From NCBI GenBank assembly GCA_008508345.1, contig QNGE01000775.1, forward strand, positions 163,652 through 227,651: a DNA stretch of 64,000 bases, in the 5' to 3' direction. Made by a program: the position numbers and the translations under genes. The notes under the pieces were generated by a model. The model searched no databases. It was not told the origin of the DNA and was given only the letters and a program-made list of their open reading frames with translations. Each line of letters opens with the position of its first letter. The stretch's first letter is position 1. Positions 40,302 to 50,780 of this stretch are shown one piece after another. Source of the stretch: Paragonimus westermani. Lineage: Eukaryota > Platyhelminthes > Trematoda > Plagiorchiida > Troglotrematidae.

Positions 40302-40427
40302 CTGAAACAACCCCTTTGGAAACGTGCGATGATTACACGTGTAAGAATGGGGGTATATGTGTCGGTTCCTCCTCACAGCCGAACTGTTCTTGCCCAACAG
40401 AAGTCACGGGGAAATTTTGTGAAAGAC
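40302..40427 (+). CDS. EGF-domain exon (exon B)
   Basis: This exon encodes exactly one EGF-like domain. All six cysteines are present with standard spacing: 'CDDYTCKNGGICVG', then 'NCSC' and 'GKFCER'. It contains the conserved Asn-Gly-Gly after the second cysteine and the Gly before the last. It is bounded by a strong acceptor (pyrimidine-rich tract ending ttcag at 40301) and a consensus donor (gtgagt at 40428). The length is 126 bases, 42 codons, phase 1 at both ends, the classic symmetrical EGF exon. Exon A also ends in phase 1, so A-to-B splicing keeps frame. EGF modules are extracellular, so this places the product in the secretory pathway. No calcium-binding consensus (D-x-D/N-E/Q) precedes the first cysteine. 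Confidence 0.88.
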
Positions 40428-43400
40428 GTGAGTATCAGAAAAACGAAGCCTGTTTGTAAAGTTGCACGAATCCCATTAAGATTGATGTTCACTTTATGTT
40501 ACTCCCACGGATGAAGATGATGTCCAGTCCTGTAGATTTCAAAATGTTCTTTACTTAAATTTAACACCATCCAGTTAATCAAAGCTCTCACAATCAGAGA
40601 GACTGAGAAAAAAATTAGTAGGACAGAGTTTTACTTACTTCGACAAGACTGAAACTGGACGCCGGGTTGACGTTGTTAACTGCGTTAGCCATTTAGCCGC
40701 TACTTTCCAACCAACCACAGTCTAATCAAAACACCAAGATAATTACCCACACCCAAGCCCCCAAACTAGAGAAAATTTGATGTTTGCTAACCGAATTTGA
40801 CAATCCGTATTGAAGACTGCTCTATGAAGTCTGCATTAGTGCGCTTCTCAAAATCCTTAGGAAATACGTGCGTTTACTGTTGAGCTATTGGAGATTTGGT
40901 TTATTTAAATTAACTACAACCTATGGATAAATGCAGGCTAGACATTCAGATTTACGCTATCAACGAGCTGTTAAACGATTGAAGCTCGAGTGTGGTGCTT
41001 TTTTAAAAAATTACTTATAGTGCGCAAGTGATTTTGCGCTGGGTCCTTGTCCACTAACAATTTGGAAAGTCCTTCTTGCATAGTCCCAACAAGCTTTCGG
41101 TAAAAAGAGCGTGGTGGGGTTTAGAAATAAACCACATAATGCTTAGGAGTATGATAAGTAGTTTCCCTAGTCCAGTCTGGGACCAAAGACAACAACCAAG
41201 GGGAAAAGGGGGAAGAACGCGAGGCGGGCTGCCATCCACCTGGCGGCATCCAAAACATGCCAAGCGGAAAGTATGTAAAAGCTTCGGGTGCGCTAAGCGA
41301 CACTCAGACAGGCGCAAGTGAAATGACCTTAACGAATGGAATAACAGACCGGTGGTTAGGAAAAGGGGGAGAATTCAATGCACTCACTAGATGAACGATT
41401 AACGAAAGTGGCAATGAGTTTGTAACAGGTCTCCTACAGCAGACATACACACAAACCTGTGTTCAGAAAATGCAGGCCAAAAAACGGGAAGACACAATAC
41501 CGTTGATCACTACAAATTTGACTGAAATCTTGGTCTGGGTGCGAGAGCTGTAATCGATTGTATCTGAGTCAAGTCAACCAAAACGTCGATTGTACATGAT
41601 TGATTTCTTGAAATATTATTGTACAATTGAAAGTCTACAAAAAGAAGACCAATTTTCAGGTTGTAAATAGTTAAGCGAATCCAACTTTCAATACAAATAA
41701 TTTTCAGTCATAGATCGCCAGTGGCGGTGGAGTTAGCGTATTGGAAAAGCCTGAGATCAAAGAACAACGACGGTCCGATCAGCGCTGAACAAACTCAGTT
41801 TGGTAGAAAAACAATGCCCTTTTCTATCCAGCTCCTTCCAGGCAAAATAACTAAGGGAATGCGACGGTTGCAATCGTTTGTGGATGATGTTCAAACTATT
41901 TAAAACCGAAGCCGTTCAGTAACTACTAACAGTATCCTTTTTGTGAATAAACGACAGCTCTTACGTTGACGATTGCTACTGGGCGACAAACTCGTTGCAT
42001 TTTACGTGGTTATTAGTACCCACGACTTTGACCAAAACAAATGCGTTGTTTTAATCAAAAATGGGTTTAAACGATTTGCGTTTATCATTCCCTCACTTAA
42101 ACAACTTCGCTGCTTTGATTGATTGACATCGACTGAAAACGGTTTCGTCCCGCAATAGGCTTTGCGGAACTAGGGGTAGCCGAACTTGCTACAATCAGAA
42201 AACCGCTCCGTCCTGATCCTATTAAAACGAAGCAAACCGACATGGTAACTGCGTTCGACCCAGTGGCCGTCTGTATAACCATCCTTGAACTGTGTTGCAT
42301 ATTCACAAAAAACCTCCCAAAAATATTGTTAACAAAGAAGACCAAATAGGTGCTATATCTTAGGACGTTCCGTTTTGGTGTCAAAGCTCGCTGAAACGCT
42401 GGTTAACGGTCTAATTTGTCCTTAAAAACACTTCAGTCGAACCAGTGTTTGAAGTCAGTATGCCCTTAATTCAGCAGCAGGGATCTGGACTGTGTATGGA
42501 GAACTATCAGGATATTTTCATCTTTGTAAGGTGAAGCAGTTCGTATTTGTAATTTTCTTAAGATAGGTTTATTTCTAATTTTAACGCAACAGCTGACCAC
42601 AAATCACATATTATTGAAGCACAGTGACTGCCCGAAGTATAACTAAGAGTTGATTGCTATCTTGCCAATCCTGTGACCGTGGTAAAACACGGTATAATTA
42701 AACGAGCAATCAAAACGCGATAGCTAAACTTGGAGATGTTCTGCGAGCACCTACTTTTAGTGCACAGCCTGAAAGACCGGAACCATAAAATTTGTTCTAG
42801 CAAATGTTGAAGTGGATTAGTCCTGCTAGGTGACAATGTGCGAAGCACTTTTGCTGCGAACCCAGCCACATTTCGATACCCATAAAAATTTGCATTGGAA
42901 GCACCAATATTTCGGTAGGTGATTCGCTTAGTGAGTTTATCTGCGTTCTTTGCAATGGGATTTTTGAGAGCACTTTTCAGTCATTGTTTAGTAACATATT
43001 CATACAGTACACATTCGTACTGATTGCACCGTGAGTTTTTCAACCAACTTTATTGTTCAGCCTTTGGTATCCCATCGGAGAGAACATGGCGGAAGTAAGA
43101 TCCCCAAAAATTGTGTGTAATCAACATAGGGTAACTAAATCAGAGATAGAAAGATTAAAACTCGTTTGCCGTGTGACGTAACAATTCATAAATATGCTGT
43201 ATGAATAGTGGAGGCTGTGAACATCAGTAAAGTGGAGCTGCCTCTACTGAGTTTCCTGTCATTGGATCGACTCTGTGAAGGCCGTTACAAATTTTAGCTT
43301 TCGGCTATGCTCCAGATATAAAATATTGCGTTAATGGTTTAAGAAGCTTACGCTCAAAAGACCAGACAACTGGATGAACTGTTGACAGCTCACTTACAGT

Positions 43401-44839
43401 AAACCTATTGAGAAATATGTGAATCATGCTTTAAAAACCACTGTGAGAGTAGAATCTGGCGCACATCGGTACCGATATCGCACTCAATTCAATGCAGATG
43501 AGACCATCCTGCAAATGTTTTTAGCAGATTAAATAATCCACAGAATTCCTAGGTACATTTATATTGCTCATTGATCAGGGACTGTTTCATCCTATCCCTA
43601 CTGCCACAAGCAGCAGAGACGGTCTTACTGTAGGTAGGTTATGCCTAGATAACTGAGCGTGCTTAGCACCCGATGTGTTTCCTGACAACTTGTCTTACCA
43701 CAATAAGGCTTCGTGAGCGTTGTAAACATCCCTCTTTATTCTAGGTAGCTTCCATGTTGGGTCCAAATACTTCTTTGATTCCACCAAAAACTGAGAATAT
43801 ATATCTAGAACTCAACAAAATAGCTTAGCTTTTATGATCATACACATCGAACGTCTTGGCTAGGCGAATACAGTAGGAGGAGACACACTCGCACAGATGC
43901 TGCATGAAAACCTGTTGCACACTGCTCAAATGAACAGCACAAGCATAATGACATCCGGTTCGAGTTAGCCAGTCACAACGTACAAAGCTAAATAACGCCT
44001 ACACCTATCACTTGAGACAGGCAGCTTGTATTTCACTATCGGTGATTCCACTCATGCACCACGTATCCAACGTAAACACGTAGGTATAAGTATAGGACAC
44101 ATGGGAGTAAAACTTCTGCGCTCATTATGCCAATGTTGGTTAGCCAGTTGATAGATTAGAATGAAACTGAAACCCTTACATCTCGGGAACTGAACAAACA
44201 TTGGTAAGATTCGGATTGATAAGGAATATATTGTAAATATAGAGGAAAGTGGATTAATATGTAAGTGCGTCTTACAGCACACTAGAAAGTATAAAGAAAG
44301 AGAAAAGATCGGGGCTGGAATCAACAACGCAAAACATTCATAGTATTATACATCAACAAATCTGATAGAAAAGAAGAGTAAAAGGCTAAAATGAAATAAG
44401 TTTCTGGAAGGGACAGCGTGTGAGTTTTTCAGCGACAGCGGTTAATGTGTGATACGGAAGTAAAGGTACACAAGTGACAAACTAACTGAGCCAAAACTAC
44501 TCGTCGTCTCCTGGCAGACAGTTAATTATTGGTACGTCAATGTCCCAATAATCCCAGACGGCCAGGGCATTCACGGCCCCATTCATCGCAACGCCGTGTA
44601 GTCACATCATCACGACCAATCGCACCTACGGTTATTTTGCGTACTACACGCTTCAATATACTGCATAGTGACTGTTGCCTACTGAACCTTCGGACGCCCA
44701 TCCTGATAGTATTCCACCAGACAGTTCGGTTTAAATTTAAATCTTCCCGAAATCTAAAATCAATGCTACAACGCAAAAAGCTCACTCAGATAACATCCTG
44801 GTATCGCCGACTATCAGGTGTCTGATTTACCCTTCCTCA
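40428..44839 (+). other. Intron sequence of the EGF/SEA gene
   Basis: No exon was recognised. A GC-rich block at about 41150-41320 is open on both strands but shows no domain. A diverged SINE scrap lies at about 40961-41012. Confidence 0.45.
40961..41012 (+). mobile_element. Diverged SINE body scrap
   Basis: The order 'cgagctgttaaacgattgaa', then 'gctcgagtgtggtgctttttt', aligns with the 'gagctctaatgagagcgaaactcgagtctagtgcttctttt' part of better copies. Only about 50 bp is recognisable. Confidence 0.45.
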
Positions 44840-45363
44840 TAGCAGCTGATTGGGTGTATGGTTGTCCTACATTTCACTGACGTGTCTTAGTCGATGAAAC
44901 TTAATGAATATAGGCACGACTCCATTCCCATCCACTTCCGTTCTCCTAAGTGTTACAGTTTCCAGAATCATGTTTAACCACCGAATAGTCTATTCGCGTC
45001 TTGAACAGTACAAATGAACACTGTTCGAAATGCGCGAATTCCGCTGATACTAATTCCAGGTTTCAACGCCGTACAGCAGTACGGACAACAGCATTGGGTG
45101 GTGGACTCATGGATTTATGGTCAGCTTCAGGCTGTGACTCTCCCATACACGTCTTTCGAGACATCCAGAGGCCACTCTAGCCTTCTCCACACGAGCTAAT
45201 AACTCGCGGCCCGTAGGTAAGTCGGCTGACCAGCTGCTATCCAAGTAGCAGATATCTGCATGGCTGTTAACAGCCTCTTCGTTGATGTAGATTTAGGATG
45301 CATGTGTGGGGACGTCACCTCCGACCAAAGAGGGCTGAAAGGAAAAAATGTCTTACTTGTTTT

Positions 45364-45754
45364 CAAGTTGATCATCACTCACATTTGATCCCAGCGTTCG
45401 CATTCAGATAGGCTATCCAGCCAGCCTCTTTCGAAAAGAAGCACTAGACTCGAGTTTCGCTCTCATTAGAGCTCGTCAGTAGTGCATATCCTTGCCACGG
45501 CCGGGATTTGAACTCCGGACATTTTAATCATGAGGCAACCGTGTTAACCACTGCGCCATTGACCTCACATTAGGCATGACCGAATTATCAAATCTGAACG
45601 CTCAACCACTCTTACTTGTGAGCAATGATCAGGTTGCCGATCGTCTCGAGAGGAGACACAGTTACTGCCTGTTAACTTTAATTGATAATCCAGAGATTAG
45701 GACTTCTGAGACAGGTCGGAATCACTGAACTCATTAAACCTGCAAGGCGATATT
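45364..45754 (-). mobile_element. Best-preserved SINE copy with 5' domain and tRNA-like head
   Basis: On the minus strand the copy reads through three parts. A 5' domain of about 175 bp (45754-45580) comes first. A tRNA-like head follows with an A-box tggcgcagtgg (45548-45558) and a B-box gttcaaatc (45505-45513), about 34 bases apart as in tRNA genes. Then comes a body with 'gagctctaatgagagcgaaa', 'ctcgagtctagtgcttctt' and 'gtgagtgatgatcaacttg'. The two boxes imply an internal polymerase III promoter and an origin from a tRNA. It sits inside the decayed LINE, so it inserted later than that element. Confidence 0.8.
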
Positions 45755-45898
45755 TTAGATTACTGATGAGTAGTCGGGGATTTGGTTTATTTTCAAGTTG
45801 ACCATCACTCACATTTGATCGCAGCGTTCGCATTCAGATAGACTTTTCAACCAGCCTCTTTCAAAAAGAAGCACTAGACTCGAGTTTCCCTCTCTTAC
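45755..45898 (-). mobile_element. SINE body and tail, joined head-to-tail to the neighbouring copy
   Basis: This is a second, nearly identical minus-strand body (45792-45898, differing from the first in only a few positions) with the tail 'ccccgactactcatcagtaat' (45755-45785). The tail runs directly into the 5' domain of the next copy. It stops abruptly at about 45898, where the LINE sequence resumes. Confidence 0.75.
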
Positions 45899-47060
45899 TT
45901 GTGTTGACATCCGACCCAGACATGAATGCTGTGGTTGCGAAAGCCGTTGTCAGTCGCTGAAGTTTGTCTTTAATGCGTGCGAACAGAAGCATGATCGTCG
46001 TTGAGATTTGTAACCGGTTTTTGTGCGCCGGAAAGTCGAATATTCAATAGATGCCTATCCATTCGGTAAGCAACTTCAACGCCGTTTTCCGTCAATTCCT
46101 GGAGAGCGACTGTTAGCAGCCCCGTCAAGTAAACTGAATAGGGTTGGGGCTAGAATACAACCCCGCTTATCATGCAACACCCAAATCAAACTGACGAGCT
46201 TACTTGAACATCCACGCCTACCGAGCATTACCCAAAGTGCCTCGCGACTCATGGAGTCAGAGACTTCCGCGAAATCCACGAAGACGGCCTAATGAGGCCG
46301 GGTACTTTTCCGACAATTCAGCTGAATTCGCTGAGTAGTAACCACCTTGTCGGCCGTACTACAAGTCGCCCGAATTCCACAATATTCCTCATGAACGTTG
46401 GCTTTCAAAAAAACCTTGCTCACTCGGATCAGCAGACTAATGTTCCGACTGCTGTTAGGACATCAGTTGCCACTCTTACCTTTGAATAATGCACGACAAT
46501 GGCATCGTTGGGCTCTTGTGACACTGCTTCATGCTTCCAGATGGAGTAGACCAGCTGGAGTGAAGCGCATTTCAACTCTGGTTCGTAACTCTTCAATGCT
46601 CCACCTCGCAATTCATTCGTGCCTGTAGCGTTTCTACTGTGCAATCATCTACTAACTCTCCGCAACTTTGATAATTCCGGGACGACAAAAAGTGAAGATT
46701 TGAAGACCCGTTTCACCAGGCTGTTCACGATCACTAAGTCACTGGTAGCAGGGCGATTCAGAAAGCTACCAAAGTGTTCCCAGCAGACTTCTATAATGTC
46801 ATCTGGCCGGGTGAATGAACAGCCGGTCCCGACTCCAATCACTACTTTGGTAGACTGGACAGATGGACCGAAAATCGCCTCAAAGGAACCGTAGAGCTGT
46901 TGCGTTGTTGGCAATCGTCGCAGCGTCGCATCCGTTTACCTTGCTTCCTTCACTGCTTCTCCTTGATTCCTCAAACACGTTCGGCCAATTGACGACGAGC
47001 ACCTCTGTACATCGCTCTCTTCGTTATCCGGGTCCGTTGTGGAGGCGGTGAACATTGCAC

Positions 47061-48860
47061 GCTTTTTTAAATACAAAGCTGGGGGTAACTGCATTATTGT
47101 CTTTGAACCAGTTTGAAGACGTGTGGCGCTAGATGCCGATTGTCGCGTTGCTGCTGTCGTGGTCCGTTTCTGTTAGGTACACTTGGTAGCTGTGGATACA
47201 GGAGCGCTTTTCGGACGAGCGACGTTGGGCGAAAAGAGTGCCATTTGTGTGCGGGTACCTTTTTTAATACCCTTCTTGCTGAGTCTGAAGACAGCAGTGA
47301 CGCAACTAAGGAAAGTTTTTCTGTTGTATGCTCTTAGGAAAGTGCATCACTATCTAAACACTCCTACATATTCGGTAGCTCAACACATAAACATATGAAC
47401 TAAACCCTTTTTATCGGGCTGCCCCCCTTTCAGTCAGACTGACATAGTTGAACCTGGAAAGATCTAAGTTCTAGTCAGCATAGCCCGCCGGATCAAAATG
47501 GTACACAAGCCTGGTCCCCACCCCAAGGTGGCAAAAAAGGTAAGGGAACACACACATTCATCAGTACATGTCATTTCCAAAGGTAGTCTGGTGTTGATTA
47601 ACCAGTATTTCTGTTCGCAGAAATGCGGCTTCTATTTGTTAACTGCTGTCTTCCCCGTGAGCCACAGATTCGTTCGCTTTTTGCTGCGTAGTATATACGA
47701 AGGCATTAATCCAGGTTCCATTGTGGTCAGTATGTCAACAACTGTCGGGAGATAGGTGACATCGGTTCCTTTTTAATCATCACACTGGCCGCGATATTGT
47801 GCTTTCCGTGAATGATTTGCGGACTCAAACTAGAATGTGCTCGTCGACCCGATTACGTACTTACCGTCCCGTTCTGACAACATAAGCTATCCGGCACTCA
47901 AACTAGAAGTCATAAGTGACGTAAGATTTCGCATAAATGGATAGCGATGTGTGGATTCAAATAGTGGTGAACAGCATGACCAGTTGATTTCAACGGTTGC
48001 TTTTATTATCACTAATTAACAGTCATATTTTTAATTTCGCGGTCTGTCATATTACACGTTTTACTGAAAACTCTGTAACTGTCTCGGGTTGATAAATAGT
48101 CACTTCCATTTTTTGTGTGGAATAGAGTTGTCGCCATTATCAAGTACAACATTCGCGGCTGCAACTTTCTATCGTCGTTCCGTAAAATGGTGGCTTGGAA
48201 AAGACTAAATGTTAAACCTCCTGACAGTCGAAATTAAGAAAGGAACTAAATTTGTTCCTCAGCTTGACTTACGTTGCACTGTCACCATCAATGTGTGACT
48301 ATGATTTGCGTACTTTTAAGTAAAATTGACAATCAGGGGAGTTACCAATTATGGAGGATTTCGGAAACTACCAATAATTTTGCCGCCGTCATCGGTATCT
48401 ACAACGAAAGTTCCCTTAATAGTGTCGGTATGTGAGGTAGTTTGTGACAATTTGTAACAACCGGAGTTACAGCCTAAAACAGTTAAACCGTGATAACCAT
48501 GCTGCTAGGATCAAAAATTCAATAAATATCGGCAACCAAATTGGACTGACCAAGTGAAACTAAGTAGAAATGACAGTTGTATTATCCGTATTTCGTATAA
48601 TGACGTTTTATATTGACTCGTTTACATGATAATGGTTCAGTCGCCACGTCCTTGCTGGTTAACTTCGGTGTGTTTGAGGGGAGAGACTCACATCCGCCTT
48701 GCATCTTTAGTACCCAGCCATACTCTGCAACCACAGGTCGTGCAACATAACTAAACGCAGATATTTAATGGTTTGAATTAAATATCGAGGATTTAGAATA
48801 CTTCAGTTTGAGCACAATCCGTATACGATCACACTCCTCACACTTAGGTAAGCGTTTCTG
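47061..48860 (+). other. Intron sequence, one SEA-like scrap
   Basis: Most of this stretch shows nothing recognisable. A frame at 47621-47755 follows a good acceptor (pyrimidine-rich, CAG at 47618-47620). It ends with 'LLRSIYEGINPGSIVVSM', resembling the second half of a SEA domain shortened by a few residues. An in-frame TAG follows and the only candidate donor (gtcagt at 47726) is weak, so I do not annotate it as an exon. Confidence 0.35.
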
Positions 48861-48864
48861 TCAG

Positions 48865-49185
48865 CTCGATCGGGCACACTGAACACTATTGAAACAATGT
48901 TGCGGTTGAGCGTTTAGATATAACTGATCGGTCATGTCTAGTGTGAGCTCACTGACGCTGTAGTTAAGACACCAATCAAACAAACTTGAAGGGTCGAAAT
49001 GCAACTTTTGGATCGGACGAGGATATGCACTACCGATGAGCCCTAGCGAAAGCGAGACTGAAGTTCAGTGGTCCCTTACGAAGTGGGCTGGCCGAAAGTC
49101 TTATCTGAATGTCAGGACTACGATTAAATGAGAGTGATGCTCGACTTAGAATCAACGGAACCCACGACTAATCATCAGTGGGTGG
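48865..49185 (+). mobile_element. SINE copy with 5' domain
   Basis: The + strand order is 'tcgatcgggcacactgaacact', 'gcggttgagcgtttagat', 'cggtcatgtctagtgtgagc' (5' domain), a degraded tRNA-like head around 48945-49010, 'gaggatatgcactaccgatgagc', a diverged body, and the tail 'cccacgactaatcatcag'. It is all alignable to the 45.5-kb copy by eye, with many substitutions. Confidence 0.7.
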
Positions 49186-49311
49186 TATTGGATGTGGAAT
49201 AATCCAATGATTTGCTGAAAGAACTGCCCTATCTTGGGTGTGGCTGTTTCAATGTTGTGAATTTTCTAATATCAGTTCACATTCTTATTGTGTTACTGAA
49301 GAACAGCCAGG

Positions 49312-49350
49312 GGTTTGATTAGCCTCAAGTTGAACATCACTCACATTTGC
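49312..49350 (-). mobile_element. Inverted SINE start-of-body scrap
   Basis: 'gtttgattagcctcaagttgaacatcactcacatttg' is the reverse complement of the family's '(c)aaatgtgagtgatggtcaacttgaaaataaac'. It directly abuts a + strand body fragment, giving an inverted junction. Confidence 0.6.
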
Positions 49351-49445
49351 TTGAGGGAAGGTCTATCCGAATGCGAAGGCTGTGATTATGTGCTGCGTTC
49401 TTCTTAAAAGTAACTCAGTCCACGGCTACTTATCAGTAGCTTGAA
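49351..49445 (+). mobile_element. SINE body and tail fragment
   Basis: 'ggtctatccgaatgcgaaggctgtgat' and the tail 'ccacggctacttatcagtag' belong to the end of the SINE. It continues without a gap into the 5' domain of the next copy, the same tail-to-5'-domain junction seen at 45754/45755. Confidence 0.6.
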
Positions 49446-49860
49446 ATAACCCTTAGTAGGTCTAATGAAACCGAAGATTTCGACCGACCTCGGAGGTCCC
49501 AATCGCAAGATTGTCGGTTGGAGTGAACAAGACGGTTACTCTATCTCCTGTTGAGACGATCGGATAATCAGAGCAGTATTACCAAGCAAAAGTGGTCGAG
49601 TGTTCAAGTGCGATAATTCGGTCGTTCCTAATGTGAGGTCAGTCACACAGAGGTCAACATGGTCACCTCATGAAAGTGTGGCCGAAGTTCAAATCGTGGC
49701 CGTGACAAGGATATACACTAAGGATGAGCTCTAATGAGAGCGAAACTCGATTCTAGTGCTTCCTGTCGAAAGGGGCCAGTTGAAAAGTCTATTTGAATTC
49801 GACAACTGCGATCAAATTTGAGTGAGGCTCAACCTAACTAACAGTTATTTAGCAGTTAAA
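49446..49860 (+). mobile_element. Nearly full-length SINE/composite copy
   Basis: The copy contains the 5' domain (49446-49640, with 'gttgagacgatcgg', 'gtggtcgagtgttcaa' and 'ataattcggtcg'), a tRNA-like head with B-box-like 'gaagttcaaatcg' near 49689, and the body ('gagctctaatgagagcgaaa', 'ctagtgcttcctgtcgaaa', 'tttgagtgaggctcaac'). At about 415 bp it is one of the two most complete copies in the window and shows that the repeat unit is longer than the tRNA-like part plus body. Confidence 0.7.
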
Positions 49861-50649
49861 CGTCACCGAATGTGCACGACTGGTTTTGTGTCTGTTGTCA
49901 CTCCCTGGTGAACGTCGAAAATACGCTCCACTAGAGAAAGAGCCAATACTGAAATGTGTAGTCGCTAACTTACTTGAGTGTTACTTCATCTGTTGCCTGA
50001 AACTCATTGGGTTCCGTGGATCGGTGCACGTGTCTTATGCGATCGTACTTTGTAAAATTACAACGCATTCTAGATTCCTGAGGCAGGCTGAACTTCTAGT
50101 AAAGACTAGGTACACCTGCATTACTCTGCCGGCCTCTGTAAGTCTGTGATAAAATGATTCAGCTAACTCACAAATAGGTCACCACCTGAAAGGCTATAAA
50201 ATTTATTCAAAGTAAGTTTAAAGCCTAAATAATTTCATGATTTGGCCATGTGTTCTTATGTATCTTTACAGTTAACACTGCTATAATAGGGTTGTTCATT
50301 GTTAGTCTGCATGACTCTACCGGTTAGCTTTGATAAGTTTGAACAAATTAATGTCAGAACAACACGTCTTCATTGTGCCAAGGTGTCCGAACATACGAAT
50401 TGCATTTGCAATTGTTTGAAAATGGCCGGTCACTTTCGTGGAATAAATCTTTCGAAGATCGAGAGAGTCCCATTTATCGCACTGTGTCCAGTGGCATCGT
50501 TGACATGGTAAGTGCTCATGCGTGATAATAAGTCTGGAATTTTCTCATGTATTTTGAGAAGCCTTAGGTTCTTTTAATGAGTCCACACAGTGAAACCGAA
50601 AAAATGTCTTGTGAAATAACAGCCATCTCGTGCAATTTTGCTATTTACT
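49861..50649 (+). other. Intron sequence
   Basis: Two open frames here each end at a consensus gtaagt (50138 and 50508) but lack an upstream acceptor in the right phase and show no convincing domain, so I do not call them exons. Confidence 0.4.
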
Positions 50650-50780
50650 TAACCTGCAGCCTAGCAGTGCTCCATGGTTCGGTGAAAGAAATTCGAAATG
50701 GAACGTCAGTGATCACGTGGTATTTTGATAAATACCAAGAAAACCGCGACCTCGCTGATAGTTATTCCTTTATATAGACT
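50650..50780 (+). pseudogene. SEA second-half-like sequence without donor
   Basis: After an excellent acceptor (pyrimidine-rich tract, CAG at 50659-50661) the frame reads 'LAVLHGSVKEIRNGTSVITW' and then 'FDKY...LADSY'. Its spacing of Gly, Lys, Asn-Gly, Ser-Val and Phe-Asp matches the SEA second half encoded at 57846-58116. No usable donor follows before the in-frame TAG at 50777, and the implied start phase is 2, unlike the true exon (phase 0). It is probably a decayed duplicate of the SEA exon or a chance resemblance. Confidence 0.28.

Larger units (their letters stand above)
44840..47060 (-). mobile_element. Decayed LINE (non-LTR reverse transcriptase), SINE-interrupted
   Basis: On the minus strand, from 47060 down, a reverse transcriptase can be followed through several frame changes. 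A pre-RT segment contains 'CWEHFGSFLNRP' (about 46760). A thumb-proximal 'ELKCASLQLVYSIWKHEAV' segment lies near 46560. 'DFAEVSDSMSREALW' (near 46275) holds the first catalytic Asp, where related elements read D-F-A-K-A-F-D. 'GCILAPTLF' follows near 46150, then 'NGVEVAYRMDRHL' near 46070, and a damaged FADD-box region near 45995. After a gap filled by SINE copies (45364-45898) the element resumes with a C-terminal domain reading like '(L)LYG(A)ETW' near 45070, and 'FHRLRHVSEM' near 44890. Stops are frequent, so it is inactive. The endonuclease part was not found. It lies antisense inside an intron of the EGF/SEA gene. Confidence 0.75.

Noticed and set aside
45487..45572. tRNA gene on the minus strand (A and B boxes present)
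   Set aside because: The boxes are right, but the flanks continue into a body repeated many times in the window, and no acceptor-stem pairing is visible. It is the head of a SINE, not a tRNA gene.
49886..50137. Possible exon with 'FRGSVHVSY' ending at a gtaagt
   Set aside because: It resembles a SEA strand only over a few residues, has no acceptor in phase, and gtaagt hexamers occur by chance about 16 times per strand in a window this size.
50299..50507. Open frame with four cysteines ending at gtaagt
   Set aside because: The cysteine spacing does not make an EGF domain, and the best upstream acceptor leads into an in-frame stop.
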